A stretch of 62,512 nt of DNA from Emiliania huxleyi CCMP1516 (GCF_000372725.1 NW_005201327.1:193484-255995); one strand, 5' to 3'; shown: positions 40,703-50,446, counted from the first letter of the stretch. Notes: generated from the letters alone by a model not told the origin. A program made the numbers and translations.

Positions 40703-41622
40703 AGTTGTTTGGGCTAAAAATCTCTTTACTCGAGAATATTCCTCATCGTACATCTCGATCGACACCTAAACACCTTCCCTCACCTTTCAGTCCTTTTCGA
40801 CTCACGACTGACTGAAACTGAGTCTCTTTGCATCAAATTTCTTTGCACGACACTGGTGTACCTGTGTTAGTGCCAGTGCGCGCCAGTCCCGTGCCCAGTG
40901 TCGTGCGAGGGAGTTTTGTTGTAAAATTGTAAATTCTCTTTGCACCGTCCGACTTCGTCGCTGTCAGTCTTTTCTCGACTGTCGTGTGCGAAGAAACAGT
41001 CTGGCCACACTTAGTAAAACTTTGGGGTCCCGAGACCGGGACCCACCCGGGACCGCCGCGCAGCAGCGCAGCGCGCGCAGCGCGCGGTTGGGTTGTTGCA
41101 CGAGTATATGGGCCACGATGTCTCGCTCGAGGTTCTCGAGGTGGATATCCTTTGGCCGCGTTGGGTAGCGAGGATTGGTGTATAAACCCGAGCCACGGAG
41201 GCGTGTTTTCTGGCGGCCGACCGTCAGTGCACGGAGTTGCCACTTCTCCGACTGCCCCGGCTAGTTCCCGAGGTCGTCGGGTGTGACCCCTTCGTCCCCC
41301 GAGACCTAGCGCGGGTGGGTTGGAGGGGGCGCGCCCCGTTCCTCTCAAATATGAGGGGTTTTGACTCCTACCGGCTCCTGACGCTATCCCTGGCAGCTGT
41401 AATGACCAGGATCAGTAGTGTTGTGATAGAGTCTCGCCCATACTAGCGCAGGAGCTGCCACGCTCGCGCCCGGACCGTCCCCTTCTGGGGCCGGTTCCGC
41501 AGCCCGCGAGAGCCGACAGCGGGATGGTAGAGGACTGGGGGATAGTCGAGAATAACGCGCCCGGACAGCCCACCGGACCCATCGGGTGCTGGAATTGATT
41601 GATTGCTTGCTTGCTTGATTGA
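40703..41622. repeat. Repeat-rich spacer with 3'-tail repeat (40850-40930)
   Basis: The block 40853-40930 carries gtgtacctgtgttagtgcca, gtgcgcgccagtcccgtgcc and gtgcgagggagttttgttgt, the commonest form of the dispersed tail. The rest, including gtataaacccgagccacg at 41183 and (gatt)n/(gctt)n at 41598-41626, has no supported frame. Confidence 0.55.
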
Positions 41623-42108
41623 TTGATGGGAAGGCGAAACACAGTCCGACCAACGACTGGGACACCAACGCGGTATGGGTGGACGCTAGACGGGCGATGA
41701 CGGTCACACAGGAGCGACACACAGAACCACAAGACAAGACACTCAGCCGAACTGACTGCCACACATCCTGAGCGAACTTCCCTAGTCACCCGCGGCCGGA
41801 CTCCATCCGGCACGCGTCGCTGGGCGCTCAGAGCTGCGTCCCCTGCTCGCCACCCCGACGCCCAAGGCGCCCGAGCGAACGACAGGCGGCACGCGAAGAC
41901 GGGTTGCAATCCCGCCGACCGCCAGGCCGCGGGATGATGAGTGCGTGGTCTTGTAGTGGGTCTCGGAAGCTCTCCTCTCGGGCTAGGAGCCAGCCCCTCT
42001 CCCTTGCCCTCGGAACACTGTGTCCGAGTCGAGGCGTGTGCTTGCCGGTCGACGGCCGCGCGCGGTTGGCATTGTGACGAGGGTTGCGCGCGGCCGCGGC
42101 GCGCCCGC
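41623..42108. repeat. Dispersed repeat R, copy A
   Basis: The block starts gggaaggcgaaacacagtcc and ends gttgcgcgcggccgcggcg. The whole 485 bp recurs at 54328-54813 with few changes, and its first 255 bp recur at 42689-42945. A reverse fragment lies at 33385-33450. No shared intact frame is convincing. Confidence 0.85.
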
Positions 42109-42599
42109 CATGGTTCGGCGCGGCGCGCCTACCAGCGGCAATTGTCGAGGCACGGGAACGCTTACCCGGGGTCATCCTCTGAGCCTGGTCGTCGGCGCCG
42201 CGATGCCACGGCGGCGCATTCGACGTCGTCGGCGCGCTGCCCCGCGGTGAGCCCCGCCGCACGTGGCGACGGCCGCAGGTTGGCCCGGTGCAGCGCGCCC
42301 TGGCCGCAGACTGAAGAACGGCCACGAGGGGTGTGTGATGTGCGGTGCGGGGTGTGAGGGGGCAGCGTCTTTGTGTGTGCGCGCGCGCGCCGCTGCCGGG
42401 AAAGAGCGGGGCCCTCGGGGTACGCCTCGCCCGGCCCCCTCCGAGGGGGTCGTGATCTGAACTGGAGAGGGGGGGGGGGTCGGCCTTGAGAGCGTACGGG
42501 TGCTCTCACCGCGCCAGAGGCTCTGCCTCCCCTCTCGGGGATTAAACTGAGGGATAGGGGCGGGGATCCTCCCTCTTCCCGCCATCGATGCCGGGGCTC
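42109..42599. other. GC-rich spacer between repeat copies, no gene seen
   Basis: It contains a gtgtgtgcgcgcgcgcg tract (42373), a poly-G run (42466-42477) and ctctcggggattaaactgag (42533-42552). No coding or RNA feature recognised. Confidence 0.4.
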
Positions 42600-42945
42600 A
42601 ACCACACACCGATTCATTATCTTTTGTCCGTCCCGCCGCCCGCCGCGCGGCCAGACTCCACATCACCTCAATGTAAACGAACATTGATGGGAAGGCGAAA
42701 CACAGTCCGACCAACGACTGGGACACCAACGCGGTATGGGTGGACGCTAGACGGGCGATGACGGTCACACAGGAGCGACACACAGAACCACAAGACAAGA
42801 CACTCAGCCGAACTGACTGCCACACATCCTGAGCGAACTTCCCTAGTCACCCGCGGCCGGACTCCATCCGGCACGCGTCGCTGGGCGCTCAGAGCTGCGT
42901 CCCCTGCTCGCCACCCCGACGCCCAAGGCGCCCGAGCGAATCGCG
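42600..42945. repeat. Dispersed repeat R, copy B, with extra 85-bp head
   Basis: The head cacaccgattcattatcttt, gtccgtcccgccgcccgcc, cctcaatgtaaacgaacatt is shared with copy C (54245-54330) but not copy A. The body matches the first 255 bp of copy A and then stops at cccgagcgaa, where the ggtggattg repeats begin. Confidence 0.85.
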
Positions 42946-42949
42946 CAAG

Positions 42950-43372
42950 CGTACTGTGGGTGGATTGAGAAGTACGGCTGGTGGATCCGCCCAAATCGTA
43001 CCGTGGGTGGATTGTACGTGGGTGGATTGTACTGCCGGTGGATTGAGAGTTCCGCTGGGTGGATTGAGGCGATGTCCGCTGGGTGGATTGAGATTTGTTC
43101 GTCCGGTGGATTGTACGTGGGTGGATTGAGAACGTACGGCTGGTGGATCCGCCCAAATCGTACCGTGGGTGGATTGTACGTGGGTGGATTGTACTGCCGG
43201 TGGATTGAGAGTTCCGCTGGGTGGATCGAGGCGATGTCCGCTCGGCGGATTGAGAAGTGTTGGGCCAGTGGATTGAGGAGTGTTGGGCCAGTGGATTGAG
43301 GAGTGTTGGGCCAGTGGATTGAGGAGTGTTCGGCCGGTGGATTGAGGAGTGTTGCGCCAGTGAAATCCTACC
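42950..43372. repeat. Tandem ggtggattg repeats, with a ~170-bp higher-order duplication
   Basis: Units of 15 to 25 bp built on ggtggattg(a/t) fill the block. The stretch from ggctggtggatccgcccaaa to gctgggtggat occurs twice (about 42978 and 43139). Four units of gaggagtgttgggccagtg close it. Frames through it read a GWIE repeat and are not taken as genes. Confidence 0.85.
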
Positions 43373-43403
43373 ACACCCATCGAGGCCACCAACCCTGCCG
43401 GGA

Positions 43404-44525
43404 ATGCTCGTCTCGTCCCTGCTCGCCGAGGCGCTGCTGGCCCGCCCGGTATGGCCCGCGCCGGCTGGCACCCGCACCGCCCGCGCCGGATGCGCGCCGA
43501 CCGCGCGCCTCTTCTCCGAGGAGTGGATGGGTCGGCTCGGCACCGCGACTGCCTCCAAGGCGAAGCGCGCAGAGCGGCTGCCGGCGTCGGCACTGGCGCC
43601 CGGCTGCGTGCTGGTGGCGGAGCCGGGCTCGTTCGACCACTACTTTCTCGAGTCGCTCGTCCTCCTCCTCGAGCACGGCCCCGCCGGCAGCCGCGGCGTG
43701 CTGCTCAACCACGAGACTCCGTGGCAGGTCAGCCACGATGGATAGGAGGCGACCGAGACACGACCCGGGCGCGGTTTGGAAAGGCCGCTCAGCGATGGGC
43801 AGAGCGGCCACGCGCTGGAGCGACACACGCGACACACAGACGCACAGACAAGACCACCTCTTCCAGCAGCGCTGCCAAGAAAGCGTCGCGGACGCAGCGC
43901 TCGATTTGCAGAGGTCTCTCTGTCTTCGGCCCGTCCTGAAACCGTGCTCCTCCTGTGGCAGGTGGACGAGATGGGGCCCGCGGCAGCCCTCGGCCCGTTC
44001 GCCGCCAACCCGCTCTTCCTGGGCGGCGACGCGGGCGCGGACACGATGGTGGTGGTGGTGGTGGTGCAATAAAGGCGCCTCTGCCGACCCAGGAACCTCT
44101 GAGGCCTAGGCGCAGACACGATGGTGATGGTGCATGGCGAGGCGCACCTTCCGGGCGCCCGCGAGGTCGGGCGAGGTGTCCATGTCGGCGGCGTGGCGGC
44201 GGCGGTGCGGGCATGGTGGGGGCGGGCCCACCCCCTCTCAGGTTGAGTGGTCTTGTGATCTGCTCTCTGCCTGATTCAACCGGCCAGGTGCGCGCGGTGG
44301 AGGAGGGCGCGCTGCCCACGTCGCGGTTCAAGTTCTTCTACAAGAGCGTCGAGTTTCTGCCCGGGGCCCTCGACGCGCAGGTGGCGGACGACCTCTTCTC
44401 CCTGGCTGCTCTGTCGCCCGCCTGGTTGTACGGCCAGGCAGGGCAGCGGTCGATGTGGGCAGAGGTGTGGCCGGACACAGACACAGACACACACACACAG
44501 ACACACACACACACACACACACACA

Positions 44526-44593
<68 letters not shown>

Positions 44594-45335
44594 GCTCACC
44601 CACGCGCACTGGGCCTTGCACTTTGGATGCCGTGGGGCGCTCCTGCCTGTCTAGACGTGGAGTCGCGAGGGTCGCCCGGGCCCTAGCCCCACCACCTCGT
44701 GTGTGTGGAGAAGCTTCCCTTCCTTCCCTTCCCTTCCCTTCCCTTAGGTGAGGCAGGCAATCTCCGAGAGCTCGGGGCCGGGCAGCGGCGGCGGCGGAAG
44801 CGGGGGGGAGTGGGCAGGGGGCGGGGGCATGCCCGCCGAACAGGCGCGCTGCTGCTGTTACGTCTTCGGTCCCCCGCGGGAAGCCCCGCGCATAGGACAA
44901 CAACGTCTGTCCCACACACGCACAGGCGCGCACATACGTCATGCTCGGGCACCCCCCACAGTGTAGTGGTGTGAGCACACAAGTACTAGCAGAGTGCGAG
45001 CAGGCGCGCGCGCGGGCAAAGCACGACGACGAGCTCAAGGCGTACGTGGCGACGCTGCAGGCGGAGGCGGCGGCGGAGGAGGCGGCAGCGGCCGCCAAGG
45101 CGGCGGCGGAGGCGGCGTTTGCGGCGGAGGCGGCGCCGCCGAGTGCCGCGGCGGCGGAGGTGGCGGCGGCGGAGGTGGTGCCGGCGGAGGAGGCGACGGC
45201 GGCGGCGACGGAGGCGGCGGCAGCGGCGGGGGAGGGGGAGGCGGGGGAGGGGGAGGCTGCGGCGGCGGCGGCGACGGAGTGGCTTGCGGCGCGTGGAATC
45301 GTCGCGCCCCCCGCCAAGCAAACACGCGAGGGCGG

Positions 45336-45403
<68 letters not shown>

Positions 45404-45658
45404 CACAGGGTTCGAGCGCGTCGCAGCTGGCGGAGGTGCTTGAGTACCGGCGCTACATGGGGAACGACCAGTGGCGGGTGCGGTGGCGCGGCGACGGGGG
45501 CGAGAGCCGTGGGCGGAGGGACGCGTGCCGGCGGCGTCCTCCTTCTTGAGACTCGCATCGTTCTCCCCGCAGGCGAGAGCTGGGAGCGGTGGGCGGTCCT
45601 CGACGGCGAGGCGCTGCGGGAGCGGGCGGCGGCGCTGAGGGAAGAGCGGCGCGGGTAG
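43404..45658 (+). CDS. AlgH/DUF179 protein with Ala-rich coil, Gly-Glu repeats and chromo-like C-terminus
   Basis: Seven exons in phase (43404-43727, 43962-44034, 44110-44165, 44288-44464, 44748-44843, 45004-45499, 45573-45658) give 435 residues. The first 215 match the AlgH/UPF0301 family: LPASALAPGCVLVAEPGSFD, LVLLLEHGPAGSRGVLLNHE, NPLFLGGDAGADTMVMVHGE, SRFKFFYKSVEFLPGALD, ALSPAWLYGQAGQRSMWAE. A Gly-rich linker, an Ala/Glu helix (RARAKHDDELKAYVATLQAE) and GGE repeats lead to VLEYRRYMGNDQWRVRWRG and SWERWAVLDGEALRERAAAL, a chromo-like hybrid of strands and Trp. AlgH proteins are of uncertain function, plastid-located in plants; the leader LLARPVWPAPAGTRT is arginine-rich. The fusion depends on introns 4-5, so two genes remain possible. 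Donors are three GT and three GC. Confidence 0.8.
44465..44747 (+). mobile_element. Element B forming a whole GT-AG intron
   Basis: The intron opens gtgtggccggacacagacac, passes through (CA)n to 44592, and then gctcacccacgcgcactggg, ccttgcactttggatgccgt, gtgtgtggagaagcttccct and (cccttc)n to cccttag. It is the inverted order of the repeats at 12239 and 13028. Splicing joins QRSMWAE to VRQAISESSG in phase. Confidence 0.85.
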
Positions 45659-45897
45659 AGTCAGGCTCAGCGTCAAAAAGAGTGGACCGACGAGCGTGCT
45701 CGCAAGAGCCGTGCTCAGTTTTATACGTTCGGCTGTTGACTGTTGGTGTTGCAAACACACGCGCGGCTAGCCACGCTGGCTCCCCCAACGGTCGCCCTCA
45801 ACCGCTCTCCTCCCGCTGAAGAGACCCTGCGCCCACGCCCCACCCCACGTGCCACGAGCCGTCGACGCGCGTCGGCGGCGATGAAAACGCGCAGATC

Positions 45898-46959
45898 TCA
45901 GACTCTCGTGTCCTCCTCGTCGCGCCGCCTCGGCTTGCCGCCAAAGCAGCCGCACGACGCCATCAGGTTGAAGGCCCACGCAACCTTGCACAGCACAAAA
46001 GACAGGATGAGGACTGACGGAGGGAGGCCGTGCTGCAGGCTCCACGCGGCGAGGAACGCGGTCAGGCCGATCAGCGACCAGTAGGTGACTGCGATCCACC
46101 GCCGCGCCGGCCCGCTGCAGAGGGTGTTCCCGCAGTACTTTCGCGGCCCAAAGAAGAAGACCATGGCCTGGATGCCTACGTGTTCAATACGCCAGCCTTA
46201 GGGGGGGAAGACGGTACTGTGCAGCGTTCTCAGAGCACCGTACAGTGAATACGGCGGACTACAGCGGACTACAGCGGAGTACGTGTCCTCTCGAGCGCTG
46301 CTTGGGATACAAGAATACGTATTCCGCTTCTAGGACAGGATGCCCGCCACTGCACCGATGGCGAAGACGACCAGGAAGGCCTCCACGCCGACCAGCGAGA
46401 GAAAGACGACGTCGAGGATCGCGCAGAGAGCGGAGACGCACACGCAGGTCATCATCCCAAACCACGGGTCGACGCCGCAGCAGCGGTCGCGCCTCGGCTC
46501 CGCCTCTGCCTCGGCCTTCCGCCCCGGCTGCCGCTGCTGCGGCTGCGGCGGCGGCTGAAGCGCTCGCGCACTCCCACTCTCCCGCGCTGCGGTGCCGCGA
46601 CCGCGAGCGGCGCCCAGCTGCTGACTGCTGCGACCGAGGGCGGCGCTCCTTGCCCGGTCGAGCGCCGCCCGCGAGCCACTCGAGCTCCGGGCGCGCTCGA
46701 GCGCGGCGGCGGACCGCGCAGACGGCGCCGACGCCATCTCCGTTGTGCGCTGCGACTGCGGTGCTGCCCACGCTGGCAGCTGCGGCTCTGGCGCCGGCTG
46801 CGGCTCGCGCGCCGGTGGCGCCGGCTGCGGCTCTGGCGCCGGCTGCGCCGGCTGCAGCTGCGCCGACGGCGAGCTGAATGGGTTCGCTGCTTGGCGGAGC
46901 GACGACCACTCGCTAGCGGCTGCTTCACCGGTGGCCGCGTTGCTGGTCTTGCGAGGCAT
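45898..46959 (-). CDS. SFT2-like vesicle transport membrane protein
   Basis: Exon 1 (46959-46344) starts MPRKTSNAATGEAAASEWSS, has an NPF motif (RQAANPFSSPSAQLQ), and a long Ala/Pro/Arg cytosolic part. Two spans follow (MMTCVCVSALCAILDVVFLS and GVEAFLVVFAIGAVAGI). After a 168-bp GC-AG intron made of element A, exon 2 (46175-45898) gives AMVFFFGPRKYCGNTLCSGP, ARRWIAVTYWSLIGLTAFLA and LILSFVLCKVAWAFNLMASC. The GPRKYC...RRWIA pattern with four spans fits SFT2, which works in endosome-to-Golgi vesicle fusion. NPF motifs bind EH domains, as in SCAMPs. The long N-terminus (about 130 residues) is unusual for SFT2. The start is Met46959, followed by an open frame and preceded by a divergent promoter. 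Confidence 0.8.
46176..46343 (-). mobile_element. Introner element A, copy 3, as a GC-AG intron
   Basis: On the reverse strand the intron starts gcatcctgtcctagaagcgg and ends gaacacgtag before gcatccagg. The repeated target is gcatcc(t/a)g. The body has the same hairpin (gcggaatacgta against cacgtactccgc) and the same tail (gtgctctgagaacgctgcac, agtaccgtcttcccccc) as the copy at 14944-15132. Confidence 0.9.
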
Positions 46960-47137
46960 CAGAGAGAGTCTCTGAACCTGAGGCTGTCCACAAGTAGAGC
47001 ACCGCTTCCCTCGCGGCAATGGGCGAAAGAAAAATATTACCCTAAAAAAGAAAGCTCGCCGGGCTCTGCCCGTTGCCGAACCAAAGCCCCGCCACCGACA
47101 CCGACTCTTTCGCGGCCCCGGTCCGGCGCATTCGCCG
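46960..47137. promoter_or_regulatory. Shared divergent promoter of the SFT2-like and ADAT2 genes
   Basis: Only 178 bp separate the two predicted starts on opposite strands. It contains an AT-rich core (aaaaatattaccctaaaaaa, 47030-47049) in otherwise GC-rich sequence, the natural place for shared initiation. No defined motif is claimed. Confidence 0.5.
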
Positions 47138-47722
47138 ATGGACGACGCCGCCCTCATGGACCTCGCCCTCTCGGAGGCCGCGGCCGCCCTCGAGGCGGGC
47201 GAGGTACCTGTCGGCTGCGTCTTTGCGCACCCGGCGCGCGGTGTCATCGGCAGAGGCCGCAACAACACCGTGGCGTCGCGGAACGGCACGCGGCACGCCG
47301 AGCTCGAGGCGATCGACCGGATGCTCGACGTCGACGGCGTGCCGCCCGAGTCGGTCGCCGAGTGCACGCTGTACGTCACCGTCGAGCCGTGCCTGATGTG
47401 CGCGTCGGCGCTGCGGCAGCTGCGCGTGTCGCGCGTGGTGTTCGGCGCGGCGAACGACAAGTTTGGCGGCTGCGGCTCCGTGCTCTCCCTGCACGCCGAC
47501 GGCGGAGCGAGCGCCGCTGGCGACCCGCCCTACCCCGCCGTGGGCGGCGTGAGGAAGGCAGAGGCGGTGGCGCTGCTGCGGCTCTTTTACGCGCAGGAGA
47601 ACCAGAATGCACCGCAGCCGCAGAAGCGCACGCGCAAGCAGCTCGAGCTCGGCGCCGAGGCGGCGAGGGAAACGCAGCGCCTGCCCGGGAGCGAGCGAGG
47701 AGGGAGAGAACCAGACTCGTAG
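47138..47722 (+). CDS. TAD2: tRNA-specific adenosine deaminase subunit TAD2/ADAT2
   Basis: A single-exon frame from Met47138: MDDAALMDLALSEAAAALEA, GEVPVGCVFAHPARGVIGRG, NNTVASRNGTRHAELEAIDR with the zinc His and catalytic Glu, then CTLYVTVEPCLMCASALRQL with the PCxxC zinc pair, VSRVVFGAANDKFGGCGSVL and a C-terminal basic extension (PQKRTRKQLELGAEA). The family deaminates adenosine 34 to inosine in tRNA anticodons, normally with ADAT3. Length about 194 residues fits. It is transcribed away from the SFT2-like gene. Confidence 0.92.
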   Translation: MDDAALMDLALSEAAAALEAGEVPVGCVFAHPARGVIGRGRNNTVASRNGTRHAELEAIDRMLDVDGVPPESVAECTLYVTVEPCLMCASALRQLRVSRVVFGAANDKFGGCGSVLSLHADGGASAAGDPPYPAVGGVRKAEAVALLRLFYAQENQNAPQPQKRTRKQLELGAEAARETQRLPGSERGGREPDS

Positions 47723-47992
47723 TGTGCCTCTTGCTCGGGCCTCTTGCTGCTTTTGGCCTAGTAAAAAGTACCCAGCACCAGGGGTGTGAATGGGAGGTGC
47801 ACACGCGCCTCACGCGCTCACGGTGTCCCTCACGCGCACGCGGCACGGCTGCGCTCCACGCACTCGGACCGGACACGGTTCACGGAGCCGCCATGCAGTC
47901 GCCGTTCCTCGACCCGCGCGCTCCCCGGGCCCCCCTCCGCGCGTGCAGACGTCTAGGCACACGCAAATGGCCACGCCGCCTCGCGCGTCCTC

Positions 47993-49678
47993 TCACCGTC
48001 CTGGCGCCCACGCCTCGATCTTCTTGGGCAGCAGCTGGTTCGACAAGTCCTCTCCGTGGCCTAGGCAGCTGTCGTTGCCCTTGCCCCAGGCAAAGACGGC
48101 GTCGGCAGTAGTGGCGAGGCTGTGCCATGCTCCCGCCGACACAGCGACGACTCGCTGGCCAGCTACGGCCTCGATCTTCTTTGGCAGCAGCTGGCACTGC
48201 TCGTCGCCGTGGCCCAACCGGCCTTCGCCTCCACCGCCCCAGCTCCAGACGCCGCCGTCGGCGGTGATGACGAGGCTGTGCACGCCTCCAGCCGAGACAG
48301 CAACGGCGCGCTGGCCAGCAAAGGCCTCGATCTTCTTGGGCAGCAGCTGGTCCTGCTGGTCGCCGTGGCCCAGCTGGCCACCGTCACCACGGCCCCAGCT
48401 CCAGACAGCTCCGTCGGCGGTGAGGGCGAGGCTGTGCACGCCTCCAGCCGACACAGCGACGACGCGCCGCCCAGCAAAGGCCTCGATCTTCTTTGGCAGC
48501 AGCTGGTGCTGCTGGTTGCCGTGGCCCAACCTGCCTTGGTGTCCCCAGCCCCAGCTCCAGACGGCTCCGTCGGCGGTGAGGGCGAGGTTGTGGTACAGCC
48601 CAGCCGACACAGCGACGACGCGCTGGCCAGCAAAAGCCTCGACCTTCTTGGGCAGCAGCTGGCGCTGCTCGTCGCCGTGGCCCAGCTGGCCACCGTCACC
48701 ACGGCCCCAGCTCCAGACGGCTCCGTCGGCGGTGAGGGCGAGGTTGTGGTACAGCCCAGCCGACACAGCGACGACGCGCTGGCCAGCCAACGCCTCGATC
48801 TTCTTTGGCTGCCACTCGGTCTGCGCGTCGCCGTGGCCCAACCGACCAAAGCCTTCACAGCCCCAGCTCCAGAGGGCGCCGTCGGCGGCGAGGGCGAGGC
48901 TGTGGGTGTCTCCAGCCGACACGCTCACGGCGCGCTCGCCGCCCAGCGTCGAAGGGAGGAGGGTCGGCGTGTTGAGCTGCGTCACGCCCTCGCCGTGGCC
49001 GAGTAGTCCCGGCGTCCAGCTCTCAGCCTTGCCGCACGACGAGAGCCGCCCCTCGCCGTCCATGAAGAGGCTGTGAGACTGGCCTGCCGCCGCCCTCACC
49101 GGCGGGTTGGACTCGCGCAACAAGGCAGAGTAGCACAGCCACCGCACGGCGCAGCCCTCGCCCTCTGGCTGCGCCGGCAGCTCGAAGCCGCGCTCTTGCG
49201 CCCACAAGCGGATGGCCTCCACCGCAAGCGAGGCGTGAAAGAGCAGCGAGACGGCCGCGACGCGAGCGATGTCGACGGGGCTATCGCAGCGAGAGAGGAC
49301 GCGCTCGAGGAGGTCCGTGGGGAGGTCGAGCAGGCGGGCGGGTGGCGGCGTGTCCGGCGAGGGGGCAGCGGTGGAGGCGGTGGCGAGGCGGCGGGGCAGA
49401 CATGCGAGGAAAAGAAAAAGCGCGCGCCCCAGCGTAGAGGGCCTCGTTAGCCCTCTTTTTGGTATATTAAAAAGAAAAGGTCGTTTGGGCCAACGGTGTG
49501 GCGAGCCAAAATGGTGATGTCCGAGGCGCTGCGCTAGGCTCAGAGCGAGTTCGCGCTGCGCTAGGCTCAGACGGCGAGTTCGCGCTGGCCGCTGCGCTAG
49601 GCTCACAGACGGAGACGGCGAGCGGGAGTGCGCTGCGATAGCGAGGGAGGGCGAGACGATCGAGTGGTCCCGTACCAT
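47993..49678 (-). CDS. F-box plus RCC1-repeat protein
   Basis: The text ARLLDLPTDLLERVLSRCDS with PVDIARVAAVSLLFHASLAV reads as an F-box, followed by AAGQSHSLFMDGEGRLSSCG and seven RCC1 blades (ALAADGALWSWGCEGFGRLG, GLYHNLALTADGAVWSWG, ending LGHGEDLSNQLLPKKIEAWA). F-boxes link to SCF ubiquitin ligases, and RCC1 blades form a propeller that could bind the substrate. The only in-frame Met is at 49678, but that leader (LAQRPARTRRLSLAQRELAL) lies in repeats and across the retroelement tail at 49425-49480. A shorter start, or an upstream exon ending near 49410, is more likely. Confidence 0.8.
   Translation of the reverse strand: MVRDHSIVSPSLAIAAHSRSPSPSVSLAQRPARTRRLSLAQRELALSLAQRLGHHHFGSPHRWPKRPFLFNIPKRGLTRPSTLGRALFLFLACLPRRLATASTAAPSPDTPPPARLLDLPTDLLERVLSRCDSPVDIARVAAVSLLFHASLAVEAIRLWAQERGFELPAQPEGEGCAVRWLCYSALLRESNPPVRAAAGQSHSLFMDGEGRLSSCGKAESWTPGLLGHGEGVTQLNTPTLLPSTLGGERAVSVSAGDTHSLALAADGALWSWGCEGFGRLGHGDAQTEWQPKKIEALAGQRVVAVSAGLYHNLALTADGAVWSWGRGDGGQLGHGDEQRQLLPKKVEAFAGQRVVAVSAGLYHNLALTADGAVWSWGWGHQGRLGHGNQQHQLLPKKIEAFAGRRVVAVSAGGVHSLALTADGAVWSWGRGDGGQLGHGDQQDQLLPKKIEAFAGQRAVAVSAGGVHSLVITADGGVWSWGGGGEGRLGHGDEQCQLLPKKIEAVAGQRVVAVSAGAWHSLATTADAVFAWGKGNDSCLGHGEDLSNQLLPKKIEAWAPGR
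49425..49480 (+). repeat. Retroelement 3' tail, solo copy
   Basis: The segment cgcgccccagcgtagagggc, ctcgttagccctctttttgg, tatattaaaaagaaaa matches the sequence right after the chimeric retroelement ORF at 51973-52032 (ccccagcgtagagggcctcg, tgtagccctccttttggtat). Same strand in both places. Confidence 0.75.
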
Positions 49679-49788
49679 GCGGAATCGACCCTATCCAGTG
49701 CTTTCAAGTGCTCAAGAAAGAAAAGGACCGACTCAGACAGCTGAGACAGCGGACAGCGGTGCAGATGGACAGGTCTCTCAGGTGACAG
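49481..49788. repeat. Short tandem units upstream of the RCC1 gene
   Basis: A unit of about 27 bp, gctgcgctaggctcagacgg with cgagttcgcgctg, recurs three times (49527-49625). No gene. Most of it would be the promoter side of the F-box/RCC1 gene. Confidence 0.55.
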
Positions 49789-50446
49789 CTGAGGGAGGGT
49801 GTAGATAGAGGATGTAGAGTGTAGAGCGCTGTAGAGCTGTAGAGATGTCTGTGGTATGCCTCACGGCTGCGACTGGCCGGCGCCTTGGCGCGTCAGCTCG
49901 GCTCGGCGCAGCGTAGCGATAGTGGCCAGCGCAACTCGCCTGGACTCAACGCTCAGCCAGGAGCTCCCGCACGCGCTGGCGCGAGTCATGGCGCATGCAA
50001 CGCGTCTGAATGCTCGCTTCGCCTCGCGCAAATGCGACCGTCCTCGCAGCCGACAGTCCACCGCCTGCTAAAGAAGCACTGCGACGAATGCGGCACCCGC
50101 GACGCATGGCAGGCTGGTCATGACGCAGTTATAGGGTGTTGTGTGCCGTCAGAGTGACTCTCTGTGTGTCAGGGATAGTCAGGGCCGTCCATCAGAGCTC
50201 CAGTAAGCTCGGAGACACCCCATTAGTGCGACTCGACCTCTTTGAGTCACTGCCTTCCCGGCGGTTTGGCTGTAGAGCCTCTACAACAAACTCTACAACA
50301 AAATCGCGCTCTACATCGCTCTACAACGCACCCGCCTCGTCACGCGGCGGATGTAGAGCTCTACAGCTCTACAGCGCTCCAGAGCGCTCTACATCTCTAC
50401 AGCTCTACAGCGCTCTACACTCTACATCCTCTACACCCTCCCTCAG
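49789..50446. mobile_element. Non-autonomous DNA transposon with terminal inverted repeats and 8-bp target duplication
   Basis: The left end ctgagggagggtgtagatag, aggatgtagagtgtagagcg, ctgtagagctgtagagatg is the reverse complement of the right end (catctctacagctctacagc to ccctccctcag). Arms are about 55-60 bp. The element is flanked on both sides by ggtgacag (49781-49788 and 50447-50454). The 658-bp body has no transposase frame. An 8-bp duplication is the hallmark of hAT elements, and of some other superfamilies. Confidence 0.9.

Noticed and set aside
42960..43380. Repetitive forward frame reading GWIE units
   Set aside because: Product of the tandem DNA array. The units vary in length and break frame, with no sign of selection.
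49789..50446. CRISPR array, suggested by gtagagct/agctctac repeats
   Set aside because: Repeats are short, variable and arranged as two inverted arms with flanking duplication in a spliced eukaryotic genome. They are transposon ends.
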